Part shown: positions 54,058-62,805 of the stretch, in pieces | How the letters are laid out: every line of letters begins with the position of its first letter | Position numbering within the stretch: the stretch's first letter is position 1 | Origin: CAWHJB01 sp963698715 | GTDB lineage: Bacteria; Chloroflexota; Anaerolineae; Anaerolineales; UBA4823 | Length of the DNA: 64,000 nt | Assembly: GCA_963698715.1 (NCBI GenBank) | Contig: CAVORW010000003.1 | Coordinates: 124,001 to 188,000 of the forward strand | Reading direction: 5' to 3' | Notes under the pieces: model-generated | Told to the model about the DNA's origin: nothing | Databases searched by the model: none | What the model saw: the letters and a program-made list of their open reading frames with translations, nothing else | Position numbers and translations under genes: made by a program

Positions 54058-54648
54058 CTAAAGCTCAAAGAACCCATCAGTCCCGAGCAGGGGAATGATC
54101 TCATCAGCCAGAGTTTCGATGTCGCCCCAGCGCGTCAGGCTACGCCAGCCCCCGTGGCCTGTGTATCCCATGCGCTCTATCTGATACCCTCGTGTCTCCG
54201 GGTCTACTAACTCGAACCGAATCACCGGGCTGAACTGGCTAAACTGCGCTTCTTTGGCTTCGAGCGCTTCCCTCCGGCTCTCGGAAAGGGGCACAAAATT
54301 TTCTAATATCCCAAGAATGGTATCCAGGCTTGGGCTGATGTTTTCGAATACGATGATGTGCTTGCCTTTTACGTCCACCCTGTAGTTTTTCGCCTTGGGA
54401 TGACGCAAGATGGCCTGTTCTACGGCACGGCGTTCCTGTGGACGGATAAGCTGGGGACGCTTCTTGCTCAGTGTAACCTGTCCGTTGACATTTTCGCGGA
54501 TTTCGTAGCCTGTGGGGATGTGATCAATGACGGTTTGACCCTCCGGGTCCGGCGAGAAGAAGTAGCGGACGCCCCCCTTTTGGGTTCGCCCTTGGCACAG
54601 GGTGTAGGTTTTGCTTTTGCGGTTGGTGTAGGTTATGGGCATAATCAT
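54058..54648 (-). CDS. Uncharacterised protein downstream of the SWIM gene
   Basis: A 196-residue soluble protein. The N-terminal part (TYTLCQGRTQKGGVRYFFSP, TGYEIRENVNGQVTLSK) looks like a short beta domain reading a nucleic-acid- or peptide-binding fold; the rest has an alpha/beta pattern ending in GTDGFFEL. I do not recognise a family. AAAGAGAGAG precedes ATG. It lies 50 bases after the SWIM gene on the same strand, so the two probably act together. Confidence 0.65.
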   Translation of the reverse strand: MIMPITYTNRKSKTYTLCQGRTQKGGVRYFFSPDPEGQTVIDHIPTGYEIRENVNGQVTLSKKRPQLIRPQERRAVEQAILRHPKAKNYRVDVKGKHIIVFENISPSLDTILGILENFVPLSESRREALEAKEAQFSQFSPVIRFELVDPETRGYQIERMGYTGHGGWRSLTRWGDIETLADEIIPLLGTDGFFEL

Positions 54649-54698
54649 TGCTCTCTCTTTTTCAGGAGCTTCTCGCAGAGGGTCTTTCGATGTGCCAC

Positions 54699-56495
54699 TC
54701 AGCTGCGCAGGTTTTGCAGCATAGGCATCAGCTTGTACTTACGCTGGTGAGTCTCCATCAAAGCGGCAAGGTGATCATCCCAGCGAGCGTGCATGCCGGC
54801 AGCCACCAGGATGTCTCGCCCGCGCCGGAGCCAGTCAGCTGCGACAGCATAGTCTTTTGCATGTCCTGCGTCCATGATCTGGTCTGCCCGTTGGCTGCAC
54901 TGCTCGAAGGCCCATTCCGGGTATTGCGCTTTGACAGCTTCGATCACTTTATCGATCTTGAAGAACCACCCGGCGCTGTCCACCGTCTCAATGGCTTGTG
55001 GGTACATCTTTTCGTACAGATACACGTCAACTTGATTATCCGGGGATATATCAGCCGCGACAATCTTAAGCGCCTCGGGCTTCAATCGCTCCCATTCGCT
55101 GCCGGTAATTTCTTGCAGTCTGCGATAGTTTTGCAGGCTTACTTTTTCGGCCAAGGCGCGTTGAGCGGCCCACAGAGCCAGGTCGTTGCGTCGGTGCCTT
55201 AATGCCTGATCGCGGAGCCACACGGCAAGCTCGGCAGTTCCATGCGTGCTCTTCAACCCCAGACCATGCTGCGCCAGGGCGAAGGCTTTATTAATCGTGT
55301 CATGCTTTGCGATGCTGCACGCTAGCTCGAGGATGTCCTCCGGCCGGGTGAGGCTCTCCATAGCCTCCCCCACGGCTTTATCCGTCTCCCCCAACCGGAC
55401 CAGCATGTTCAGGTAGAGCATAAATTGCCCCTCCGCCTCGGCCAGGTAGAGATATTCCTGGAGCTGTCCGCGCCGTTCCAGCACCCGGAGGCGGATCTCG
55501 GCCAGCAAGTCGGCATAATCGGGTGGTTCGCCCTCCCAGCCCCCTTTTTCGGTGACCTCCCCTTGCAGGACCGCTACCAACGGCGGGTAATCCCAGCCCT
55601 GTTGTGCAGCTGCCAAGGCAAGTTCCAGCGAACCGCCGCCGTAAAGGGATTGATTATGGTCGTCGAGGACTTCAATCCAATATGCCTTTTCATCCAAGGT
55701 GAGGTCCGTCGACAATAGCGCCTCGGCCCATAGTTCGGCCAGCGGAGAGGTGAATTCCTCGGCAAAGTCTTCGAAAGCTTCTTGCACGAACTCATCCAGG
55801 CTGGAGATCCCCTCATCCCAGGCGCCGGCCGACGCTTCCAGGATCGCCAGGGCACTGCGCGGGTCTCCTGCATCCAGATAACTTTGGGCCTGCTCGAGAG
55901 CCGGCTCCAGGGCCGAACCGAGGTCGCTGTCGTAGAAGCGGTCTTCCCCCCAGGCATCGTAACCGGTTTGGAGCGAGGCACGCAGCTCCGCTTTGATATG
56001 CCGCCGGAGCAGATTGAAATCGATCGGCGGTTGGCCAGTGGGTGTTTGCGGGGCTTCTTTCAGCAGGGTTGCGCGGGTGGCCAGGCTCTCAAGCGTGTCG
56101 AAGATGGCCGGAAAATCATCGGTCAGTTCGAGCAGCATGTCAACCAACTGCTCGCGGCTGAGGGGGTTGAGCAGATCGGTGATGAGGGGACGTAACTCGA
56201 TCAGTTCCGGATTGTGGACCAGAAATAGCAACACGGCGACGATGTGCTTGCAGTCCCCACCCCAGTCGTATGAGCAGGTGCAATCCGCATCCCCAATCTC
56301 CTGCCCATCGAATCTCACTCGGACAATATAGGGCTCCCAGTCGCTGCCCTGTACCTGCGCGCTCAATTGGCCGTCTCGCCACGTCACCTCTATCACGTTG
56401 GAGCTTTTAAAATAGTCCCGCCCGCGCGCAAACGATTGTTGGGATGCGCGCGCCCGGACAGCGTCTTCGGTGAGAGCGGGGAGGGCGTTCATCAT
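54699..56495 (-). CDS. SWIM zinc-finger protein
   Basis: A 598-residue protein. The SWIM motif CTCSYDWGGDCKHIVAVLL (CxC-x8-CxH, about residues 65-82) is near the N-terminus; the rest is alpha-helical repeat-like sequence (TPR- or HEAT-like, for example YLDAGDPRSALAILEASAG). SWIM proteins bind DNA or proteins and are often near Snf2 helicases; none is present here. The IS630 element inserted 10 bases upstream of the start, so its original promoter is cut off. Confidence 0.85.
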   Translation of the reverse strand: MMNALPALTEDAVRARASQQSFARGRDYFKSSNVIEVTWRDGQLSAQVQGSDWEPYIVRVRFDGQEIGDADCTCSYDWGGDCKHIVAVLLFLVHNPELIELRPLITDLLNPLSREQLVDMLLELTDDFPAIFDTLESLATRATLLKEAPQTPTGQPPIDFNLLRRHIKAELRASLQTGYDAWGEDRFYDSDLGSALEPALEQAQSYLDAGDPRSALAILEASAGAWDEGISSLDEFVQEAFEDFAEEFTSPLAELWAEALLSTDLTLDEKAYWIEVLDDHNQSLYGGGSLELALAAAQQGWDYPPLVAVLQGEVTEKGGWEGEPPDYADLLAEIRLRVLERRGQLQEYLYLAEAEGQFMLYLNMLVRLGETDKAVGEAMESLTRPEDILELACSIAKHDTINKAFALAQHGLGLKSTHGTAELAVWLRDQALRHRRNDLALWAAQRALAEKVSLQNYRRLQEITGSEWERLKPEALKIVAADISPDNQVDVYLYEKMYPQAIETVDSAGWFFKIDKVIEAVKAQYPEWAFEQCSQRADQIMDAGHAKDYAVAADWLRRGRDILVAAGMHARWDDHLAALMETHQRKYKLMPMLQNLRS

Positions 56496-56533
56496 TTGCT
56501 TACTAGTACATCTCGGCTAAAATAAAGCTAGAG

Positions 56534-57268
56534 TTACGCTGTGAGCGCCTTGCCTTGGTAGGTCCATTTGAAAGGTTTCGCCATCGTCTGATTGAAATAC
56601 TCGATGAATGCAAAGACCTTCGCTTTCAATTCTTCTACGGAGCTGAAATTACCTCGTTTGAGCAATTTACGAACCAAGATGCTGAACCAGATTTCCACCT
56701 GATTCATCCAGGAAGCATGCTTTGGTGTGTAGTGGAAAACAATCCGATGGGATGGGTCAGCCAAGAAAGCTGCCCGTGTTTCCATGGAATGCAGAATGCC
56801 GCATTTGCCTTTGATGCCCAAATCGATGGCAAGATCGGATTCGTCAGCCACGTAGCGCACCAGGGATTCTGACTGATGCGTGTTGAGGTTGTCTACCACG
56901 AAGTGCCACCTGGCAATCCGTGGGGAGCTTTCAACCGTGCGTTGGATATGCTTGGCGAAATCTTCTTCGTTGCGCGTGCTGCCACAGGAGACTGTGGCCA
57001 CTTGGCCAGTAGCCACTTCAAAGTTGACGATGAAAGACAAGGTTCCATGTCGAATGTATTCAAACTCCCGTCGCTCGACTTTGCCAGGCGCCATCGGCAG
57101 ACCCAGGTGTTTGCGTTCCAGGGCTTGAACGCCGGTCATTTCATCGCTACTCATCACAGCTTCGCCTTTTTCCGCCAGTTCTGGAGCTTGTCGATACAGT
57201 GCATTGATGTCATTGACCTTCTCATCGAAGCGCTCATCCGCTTCCCGGGTCAACCAGTATCGGATCAA
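56534..57268 (-). CDS. IS630 transposase, catalytic part (ORF B)
   Basis: 244 residues carrying the DDE domain: MSSDEMTGVQAL, FVVDNLNTHQSESLV and ASWMNQVEIWFSILVRKLLK hold the three acidic residues. The frame is joined to ORF A by a -1 shift in the A6G tract near 57284-57290, giving LLKKRGLQPHLIRYWLTREA, which is normal IS630 sequence. TTG 57268 is only a formal start. Confidence 0.9.
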   Translation of the reverse strand: MIRYWLTREADERFDEKVNDINALYRQAPELAEKGEAVMSSDEMTGVQALERKHLGLPMAPGKVERREFEYIRHGTLSFIVNFEVATGQVATVSCGSTRNEEDFAKHIQRTVESSPRIARWHFVVDNLNTHQSESLVRYVADESDLAIDLGIKGKCGILHSMETRAAFLADPSHRIVFHYTPKHASWMNQVEIWFSILVRKLLKRGNFSSVEELKAKVFAFIEYFNQTMAKPFKWTYQGKALTA

Positions 57269-57744
57269 GTGCGGCTGGAGACCCCTTTTTTAAGCAGCCG
57301 GGAGGCATGCCGAGCTGAGATTTTGTCCACGATGCCGCGCTTCACCAGCTCATCGGCTATCTCACGCCCCGTCCACTGGCTGATCGGACGCCCCGCTTTT
57401 TCCGGTTTCTCGCACGCCATTTGCTCCATTTGGCAGATTTGGTCGGCTGTAAAACGGCGGAGCGTCCCGGGTCGAGGCAAGTCTTCGAGCCGTTCTGCTA
57501 CGCTCAAATCTTTCAGCAAGATCGGCTGCAAGTCCAGCCAACGTCGCCGCCATAACCGTACGGTGTCCAGCGAGGTTCTCAATTCCCTGGCAATTTCAGG
57601 CGTGTTCTTTCCATCGGCTGCCAACAATACGATCCGTCCGCGCAAGGCTTTTTGCTGCGCCGTCGTGTGCCGACTCACCAGCTTCTCCAATTCCTGGCGT
57701 TCAGCATCTGTCAATAGGATTTCCGGAGGTTTTGGTCCTGGCAT
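57265..57744 (-). CDS. IS630 transposase, N-terminal DNA-binding part (ORF A)
   Basis: 159 residues: helix-turn-helix with NTPEIARELRTSLDTVRLWRR and winged helix of IS630 (GREIADELVKRGIVDKISARHASRLLKKG). In the zero frame it ends four codons after the A6G tract; the full transposase (about 400 residues) requires -1 slippage there. Confidence 0.9.
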   Translation of the reverse strand: MPGPKPPEILLTDAERQELEKLVSRHTTAQQKALRGRIVLLAADGKNTPEIARELRTSLDTVRLWRRRWLDLQPILLKDLSVAERLEDLPRPGTLRRFTADQICQMEQMACEKPEKAGRPISQWTGREIADELVKRGIVDKISARHASRLLKKGVSSRT

Positions 57745-57817
57745 GATATTCCACCTTTCTCTCGAAGATAGATTATCCTACCACATCCCTGGGCCTTTTT
57801 AAGCCCTGATGTACTAG

Positions 57818-57934
57818 CCTCCAGCGTACGATAAGATCATTCCCGAGGATGTTTATTGTATCGGACAGGATGAACGCGGTCAACTGATTTTAAGTAGTTT
57901 TTCACCTGTTGCCGGCATCGTTCCGTTCGAATGA
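57818..57934 (+). pseudogene. Orphan C-terminal gene fragment beside IS630
   Basis: An open frame of 38 residues without a start, ending VYCIGQDERGQLILSSF, SPVAGIVPFE and stop. It begins at the right border of IS630, and no matching upstream half lies on the other side. Probably a gene remnant; family not recognised. Confidence 0.35.
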
Positions 57935-58054
57935 GTCCGATTAATAAGGCCAAATCTCTTGTCCGAACTCTTATCCGAACAAGAGATTAAATAAATTTGA
58001 TGTCTTTACTGAGATCAGAGTGACGCTGTTAAATGTTTTTCTATCACAAAAAAT

Positions 58055-58327
58055 TTATACCGTTTTGTGGACATACAGGATTCTGAACTCGCCTCGCCGG
58101 GCAGCTTCACGCATGGCATTGATGCCGGGGCGGTATTTCTCGTGGTAAGCTGATTGGGCTGGATCGGCAAATACTTTGACGATCTTGACGCAATCGCGCT
58201 CGGCTTGCTCCTTGATCTGCCTCAGCTGCGCGTCCAGACTGAACGAGTCGCTCATCTCAGATGAGTAACGGATGTAGGCTGCCCCTGGAATGGGAGATGA
58301 AGTCCCTAAGTGGTTATTTCGATTCAT
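58055..58327 (-). pseudogene. Truncated serine recombinase (resolvase) N-terminus
   Basis: The first 90 residues of a resolvase catalytic domain: AAYIRYSSEMSDSFSLDAQL with the nucleophile serine and SLDAQ motif, then FADPAQSAYHEKYRPGINAM. It stops at LYVHKTV, just where the DRFAR motif should follow, and the rest is absent. Its ATG lies 4 bases inside the border of the IS1634-like element, whose insertion removed any upstream promoter. Confidence 0.75.
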
Positions 58328-58331
58328 TATC

Positions 58332-60146
58332 ACTGTCCATTCGCTGAAAAATCTAGCGAAATCGCGAATTAGCTGATAAACTCAGGGGATGAACCCTGAG
58401 ATGAACATTACCACAGAAAGAATAGACGACTTTCCGCTTTTGCTGGAAGTGATGCAGCGGCTGGGCCTGCCTGCGATCATTGACCATCACCTGGTTCGTC
58501 ACGGATTGCAGCAGGGCTTGAGTTGGGGTTGGATTGCGACGATCTGGCTGGCGCACATCTTGAGCCAGAGCAATCCTCGCAAGCAGCCGGTGCAGGCCTG
58601 GGTGAAACAGGCGCATGAGACGATCGAGCGGATCACCGGGATGCAAGTGAGAGAATTGGATTTCACGGATGATCGCTTGACGCTCTTGCTGCGGCGGTTG
58701 AGCGAGCCCGAAACCTGGCAAGCGATCGAGACCGAGTTGGGGCGCAGCATCCTGCGGGTGTATGAATTGACGCCTGAGCGGGTGCGGCTGGATGCGACCA
58801 CGGTTTCGGGGTATCACGCCAGCGGAGAAGAGACGTTGTTCCAGTATGGGCACAGCAAAGATGACCCCAGCCTGGCACAGGTCAAGGTGATGGTGGCGGC
58901 GCTGGACCCCTTGGGGCTGCCGCTGGTGACGGAAGTGGTGGCTGGCAACCAGGCGGATGATCCGCTGTACGTTCCGGCGGTCGACCGAGTGCTGCAAATC
59001 ATCGATGGCGTGGGGCTGCTGTTCGTCGGAGACAGCAAGATGAGCGCCCTGTCCATCCGGGCACACATCCATGCGCTCGATCAGCATTACCTGTGTCCGC
59101 TGGCGCAAACGGGAAGCACGGCGGAAGAAATGCCGGGGTGGGTCGAGGCCGCCAATCAAGGCGAGTGCGATTTGCAGGAAATCTATGTCGAGAATGACCA
59201 AGGTGAACGCAAATTGCTGGCGAAAGGCTATGAATTCGAACGCCTGGTTCAGGCCGAAATCGACGGAGAACTCCAGGAATGGACGGAGCGGGTGCTGGTG
59301 GTGCAGTCGGAGAGCTACCGGAAAGTGCAGCAACAAGGCCTGGAAGGCCGCCTGCAGCGTGCGAGTGAAGCATTGCTGGCCCTGACCCCGGCACCCGGGC
59401 GTGGAAAACGTCAGGTTCAGGATGAAACCGAATTGGTGGCTGCGGCTGAAGCGATCTTGAAGGCGCATGAAGTGGTAGGGCTGCTGAACTACTCCTATGA
59501 GCGCCAGGAAAAACGGCGCAAGAAGTATGTGGGCCGCGGTCGCGGTGGCCCGGAGCGGCCTCAACAGGAAATTGTCACCGTTCGTTACCAGATGACGGCC
59601 ATTAGCCGCCAGGAAGAAGCCATCGCCGCCCTGCAAAAAACCTTCGGCTGGCGCGCTTACGCAACCGATGCTCCGGTCGAACAATTGAGCCTGGAGCAGG
59701 CCGTCCTGACTTACCGGGATGAATGGCTGATCGAGCGTGGTTTTCATCGTTTGAAAGGTGTGCCGCTTTCGCTCAGCCCGCTCTTTGTCAAACGCGATGA
59801 CCAGGTCGTCGGTTTGACCAACCTGCTGAGCCTGGCGGTTCGTTTCTTGACCCTGATCGAGTTTGTCGTCCGGCGCAAACTCAAGCAAAACCAGGAGAAA
59901 TTGGCCGGCTTGATCGCCAACAACCCCAAAAAGGGCATCGACAACCCGACCACGGAAAGGCTGTTGAAGATGTTCGACAACATCACCCTGACCATTGTGC
60001 AGTTACCCGGCCAAACCATCCGCCATCTGCCCGCGTTGACGGCGGTGCAAATCCGCATCCTGGAGCTACTCGGCCTGTCTGCAAATGTCTACACTCGCCT
60101 GGCCGATAATTGAGAAATGTCGAAATATTTTCAGCGAATGGACAGT
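58332..60146 (+). mobile_element. IS1634-like (IS4 superfamily) insertion sequence
   Basis: Inverted repeats begin ACTGTCCATTCGCTGAAAA at 58332 and, on the other strand, at 60146; 19 bases are identical. Length 1815 bp with one full transposase. Flanks CATTATC and AGTGGG do not match, so no target duplication is visible: a rearrangement may have followed insertion. Confidence 0.85.
58389..60113 (+). CDS. IS1634-family transposase
   Basis: A 574-residue DDE transposase. Acidic residues lie in VRLDATTVSGYHA, LLFVGDSKMSALSI and WLIERGFHRLKGVPLSLSP. The long insertion between the second and third acidic residues, with a coiled helical section and a basic stretch (RQEKRRKKYVGRGRGG), fits the IS1634 group. 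Frame is intact. A 511-codon open frame on the opposite strand (58353-59888) is only its antisense shadow. Confidence 0.9.
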   Translation: MNPEMNITTERIDDFPLLLEVMQRLGLPAIIDHHLVRHGLQQGLSWGWIATIWLAHILSQSNPRKQPVQAWVKQAHETIERITGMQVRELDFTDDRLTLLLRRLSEPETWQAIETELGRSILRVYELTPERVRLDATTVSGYHASGEETLFQYGHSKDDPSLAQVKVMVAALDPLGLPLVTEVVAGNQADDPLYVPAVDRVLQIIDGVGLLFVGDSKMSALSIRAHIHALDQHYLCPLAQTGSTAEEMPGWVEAANQGECDLQEIYVENDQGERKLLAKGYEFERLVQAEIDGELQEWTERVLVVQSESYRKVQQQGLEGRLQRASEALLALTPAPGRGKRQVQDETELVAAAEAILKAHEVVGLLNYSYERQEKRRKKYVGRGRGGPERPQQEIVTVRYQMTAISRQEEAIAALQKTFGWRAYATDAPVEQLSLEQAVLTYRDEWLIERGFHRLKGVPLSLSPLFVKRDDQVVGLTNLLSLAVRFLTLIEFVVRRKLKQNQEKLAGLIANNPKKGIDNPTTERLLKMFDNITLTIVQLPGQTIRHLPALTAVQIRILELLGLSANVYTRLADN

Positions 60147-60380
60147 AGTGGGTACTAGATTAGTACTGTATTTCTAATCTAAGCAAAAATAGGGAGCCAT
60201 GTCAACAGTCAACCGAGGATTAGTACCGATCCAATAGGCATTGTTCATTTCACCATTCGAAAGTGACTTTGTGTGTCGCTATTTGGATTTGGGATTGCTT
60301 TTATATACAAATAAGAATAAGAGCCCTGTTGGCACATTGGCTTTAGCTTAAGTTTTTTTCTTTTAAAACCTGCATGATAT

Positions 60381-61064
60381 TCAAATACGCAGTTTCAACA
60401 AAGCTATGGTTTCCTCTTTGAGCTTAGCTCTTGCCCAGTCTTTCTGGCTGGGCGTCAAAAGCTCACCCAATCCTTGCAAAACGCGTCGATTATCCGTTTT
60501 TTCCAACTGGTCAATGCACTTTTTCACCAATTCGTCAAAAGACATGCCGGCTCGGTTTTCCACGATCGCTTTATTGATCGGGCTGCGTGATTGTAGGAAA
60601 AACCATACATCATAAATATCCCTGCCGGTTTTCCCGATCCTTTCATGCATGGCCATAAGCTTATTTGCGAACATGTCCTCAAGGACCATAACCCGCATCG
60701 ACAAACCCAAATAAGTCTTAATCTCAAATCTTGAACCGAATTGCCTTCTGTTTATTTCGATCTTGATATTTCTGGCTTTATCGCCGTATGAAATCAAGCA
60801 GAATAAGCTGAAACGTTTTTTCTGCGATTCTTTTATTCTGCCGAATTTTTTTGCAATCTCTTCCACCCGCGTAAACACACGATCCTCCGGACTTTCATCC
60901 AGGAGGTCAAAATCAAGATCAACAGAAAACCGATCCAATCCGTAAAACATCAAGGCGGCCGTCCCGCCTTTAAACCCCAGAAATGGGGATATGGTGGTAT
61001 CCGAATAGATTTCCTTCAAAATCTGAAACAGGATTGTTTTGTGGGTGGCTATATCAAGTGTCAT
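60381..61064 (-). CDS. abiEii: AbiEii-type nucleotidyltransferase toxin
   Basis: A 227-residue nucleotidyltransferase-fold protein. The signature FKGGTAALMFYGLDRFSVDLDFDLL gives GG[ST] and DxD residues; later LEDMFANKLMAMHERIGKTGRDIYDV matches the AbiEii family. In type IV toxin-antitoxin pairs it inhibits growth, in some cases by modifying tRNA, and can abort phage infection. It follows its antitoxin gene by 5 bases and is AT-richer than the chromosome to the left. Confidence 0.9.
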   Translation of the reverse strand: MTLDIATHKTILFQILKEIYSDTTISPFLGFKGGTAALMFYGLDRFSVDLDFDLLDESPEDRVFTRVEEIAKKFGRIKESQKKRFSLFCLISYGDKARNIKIEINRRQFGSRFEIKTYLGLSMRVMVLEDMFANKLMAMHERIGKTGRDIYDVWFFLQSRSPINKAIVENRAGMSFDELVKKCIDQLEKTDNRRVLQGLGELLTPSQKDWARAKLKEETIALLKLRI

Positions 61065-61069
61065 ATTGT

Positions 61070-61648
61070 TTATTGACTTGTTTTTTTGAAAATACCGTTT
61101 ACCCTTTTTGCCATCCGTTTATTGTCGTAAATCGGGACAATCTCGAAAATCACTTCCCAATTCAAAGAACGAAGGTTGTCGAAATGATATCCGGCATTAA
61201 TATAAAGCGTGTCCAAAAAAGCGCGTTCCTCGGTGGCGATGGATGTTTCGTTGACATGCTCGATACCCAAAGGATCCAAAAGAGCGCTGTTTTTTATTTT
61301 GCGGAAGGAATAAGTCTGTTCGTCTATGGTTATTTCGCGCGTTGTGTATGACGCGACAAATATCGGTTCATAATACTGAAAAATGAGACCTTCTTTTGCC
61401 AGCACGGTTTCAAAACTGACGTATGAAGGAGTCAATATTCGGGTGGCCAATTCCAATTTGTTATACTTCTTGTCTTTGGCATATAAGCCTTTCCGGATCC
61501 GGTGGAGATCACCCTTTTTTACATAGTAATTCAAGCGGACCCTGGCCGCGTCCGATGCAGATTCTTCCCATAAAAGGGCAATGTCTTTAATTGTAAAGAC
61601 AGTTTTAGGGGAGCGCAAAATAATGGTTAAATAGTCGCCTTTTGACAT
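61070..61648 (-). CDS. abiEi: AbiEi-type antitoxin / repressor
   Basis: A 192-residue protein with an N-terminal winged helix (TIKDIALLWEESASDAARVRLNYYVKKGDLHRIRKGLYA) and the AbiEi C-terminal domain (TPSYVSFETVLAKEGLI, ATEERAFLDTLYINA). AbiEi antitoxins repress their own promoter by binding inverted repeats; one lies directly upstream (61660-61680). Confidence 0.9.
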   Translation of the reverse strand: MSKGDYLTIILRSPKTVFTIKDIALLWEESASDAARVRLNYYVKKGDLHRIRKGLYAKDKKYNKLELATRILTPSYVSFETVLAKEGLIFQYYEPIFVASYTTREITIDEQTYSFRKIKNSALLDPLGIEHVNETSIATEERAFLDTLYINAGYHFDNLRSLNWEVIFEIVPIYDNKRMAKRVNGIFKKTSQ

Positions 61649-61659
61649 ATAAGCACCAA

Positions 61660-61680
61660 TTGTTAGGTTAAAACTAACAA
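61660..61680 (-). promoter_or_regulatory. Candidate AbiEi operator
   Basis: TTGTTAG (61660-61666) and CTAACAA (61674-61680) form an inverted repeat 12 bases before the abiEi start. The surrounding 60 bases are AT-rich and would carry the promoter. Confidence 0.6.
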
Positions 61681-61835
61681 CTAGTTGTAGTATTACATAT
61701 TTGTGGTCTTTATGTCAAGATGTTTGGGGGGTGGGGTTTTTGAAGCAGTAGAGAAGATTAAAATCAACCCCACAGGGAAGCACAGGCGAGCAGAAAACTG
61801 GTTCAATCAGGGCATCTCAAAGAGGAGGTGTCCGA

Positions 61836-62159
61836 ATGGAAGCAGAGGAAAAAGGCGGCTTCAGCAAGCAGGCTGAAGCCGCCGTGTATCGATCGGCGCA
61901 GGCGGGCTGTCCAGAAAGCCTCGACCGGCTGCTCCGCCAGCATGAAGGTCTGGTACGCCAGATCGCAGCACAGCAGCAGTTGTGTGGGCTGCCGATTGAA
62001 GAGGCACTCCAAGCCGGGCGGATCGGGCTGCGGCAGCCTGGGCACAGTCAGGCATTGCGCAGCCTGCTGGGGTGGCACAGCCAGGGAGAGTATGAATGGG
62101 TGGAACGGGTAACCCAGGCGTATCTGCGCCGCCGAGGAGGCCACCATGAACAGGGCTAA
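61836..62159 (+). CDS. Short sigma-70 region 2-like protein of a recombinase cassette
   Basis: A 107-residue protein: CPESLDRLLRQHEGLVRQIA and GLPIEEALQAGRIGL are like sigma-70 region 2.1-2.2 as found in mobile elements, but the DNA-melting and region 4 parts are missing. GAGGAGGTGTCCG precedes ATG 61836. It overlaps the next gene by 14 bases. Either a minimal regulator or a worn sigma factor. Confidence 0.55.
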   Translation: MEAEEKGGFSKQAEAAVYRSAQAGCPESLDRLLRQHEGLVRQIAAQQQLCGLPIEEALQAGRIGLRQPGHSQALRSLLGWHSQGEYEWVERVTQAYLRRRGGHHEQG

Positions 62160-62802
62160 GGGTACAGCGCAGCAAATTCGTGCGCAGGATAGCGCCTTTG
62201 TACAGCAATGCAGCCTGATGCAGCTGAGGCAGCAGCTGCCATTGAGATGGCCGACCCCGGTCGGGCTGCCAGGATCGCCCAAGAAAAGCTATCTCTCGGG
62301 GTATCGCTACCCATGGGCGGAGGTGTGCCGGGAGCCAGGGCAGGTGCAGGCTTGGCTGGACCTGGGTGACTTCGACCGGCTTTCGTCTGGTGGATTTCAG
62401 CGGGCTGCGGCCGGTGCTGGCGCCACGATCACACAACTTAATGCCCCCTTCAAGAACCCAATCGAAGAAATCGAAGTCACCGACCCAACCCACCCCTTAT
62501 TTGGGCGTGTTTTCCGTCTGATCACGGTTCTTTCACAAATGAGCCCGGGTACCCGACATATGCTGGTGAGTTACCGGGAGAATATGAACTTGCGCATTCC
62601 CATCGAGGCAACTAACCTCGTATCATTTCAGTTAGCTATTCCTAGCAAGTTGACCCGCTCAGCTTTGCAGGAACTCCTCTCTCTAGCTGAACAATACGAG
62701 GTGTTGTTATGTCCAGCCAACCCCACCACGTCTGGGGACAATTGTCCTCAGCATGCCAAGCCCAAATTCTCTCCGAACTTATCATCATCTTCCAAGGAGT
62801 GA
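62146..62802 (+). CDS. DUF5372-like protein of a recombinase cassette
   Basis: A 218-residue protein. The C-terminal half IEVTDPTHPLFGRVFRLITV and LLVSYRE-type MLVSYRENMNLRIPIEATNL matches my memory of DUF5372, small proteins found beside site-specific recombinases. The N-terminal 95 residues (LPGSPKKSYLSGYRYPWAEV, QVQAWLDLGDFDRL) are unrecognised. GAGGAGGCCACC before ATG 62146 shows a real start, inside the previous gene. The recombinase gene follows after 3 bases. Confidence 0.6.
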   Translation: MNRAKGTAQQIRAQDSAFVQQCSLMQLRQQLPLRWPTPVGLPGSPKKSYLSGYRYPWAEVCREPGQVQAWLDLGDFDRLSSGGFQRAAAGAGATITQLNAPFKNPIEEIEVTDPTHPLFGRVFRLITVLSQMSPGTRHMLVSYRENMNLRIPIEATNLVSFQLAIPSKLTRSALQELLSLAEQYEVLLCPANPTTSGDNCPQHAKPKFSPNLSSSSKE

Positions 62803-62805
62803 TCC

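Larger units (their letters stand above)
56504..57816 (-). mobile_element. IS630-family insertion sequence in a CTAG target
   Basis: The ends GTACATCTCGGCTAAAA (from 56506) and, on the other strand, GTACATCAGGGCTTAAA (to 57814) are imperfect inverted repeats. They are flanked by TA within C-TA ... TA-G (56503-56505 and 57815-57817), the known IS630 target CTAG with TA duplication. Two overlapping transposase frames lie on the minus strand. Length about 1309 bp. Confidence 0.85.

Noticed and set aside
58353..59888. A 511-codon open frame on the minus strand
   Set aside because: It is antisense to the IS1634-like transposase, is rich in Gln, His and Arg without family features, and has no ribosome-binding site.
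58332..60146. A target duplication for the IS1634-like element
   Set aside because: The flanking bases differ on the two sides at every length tried.
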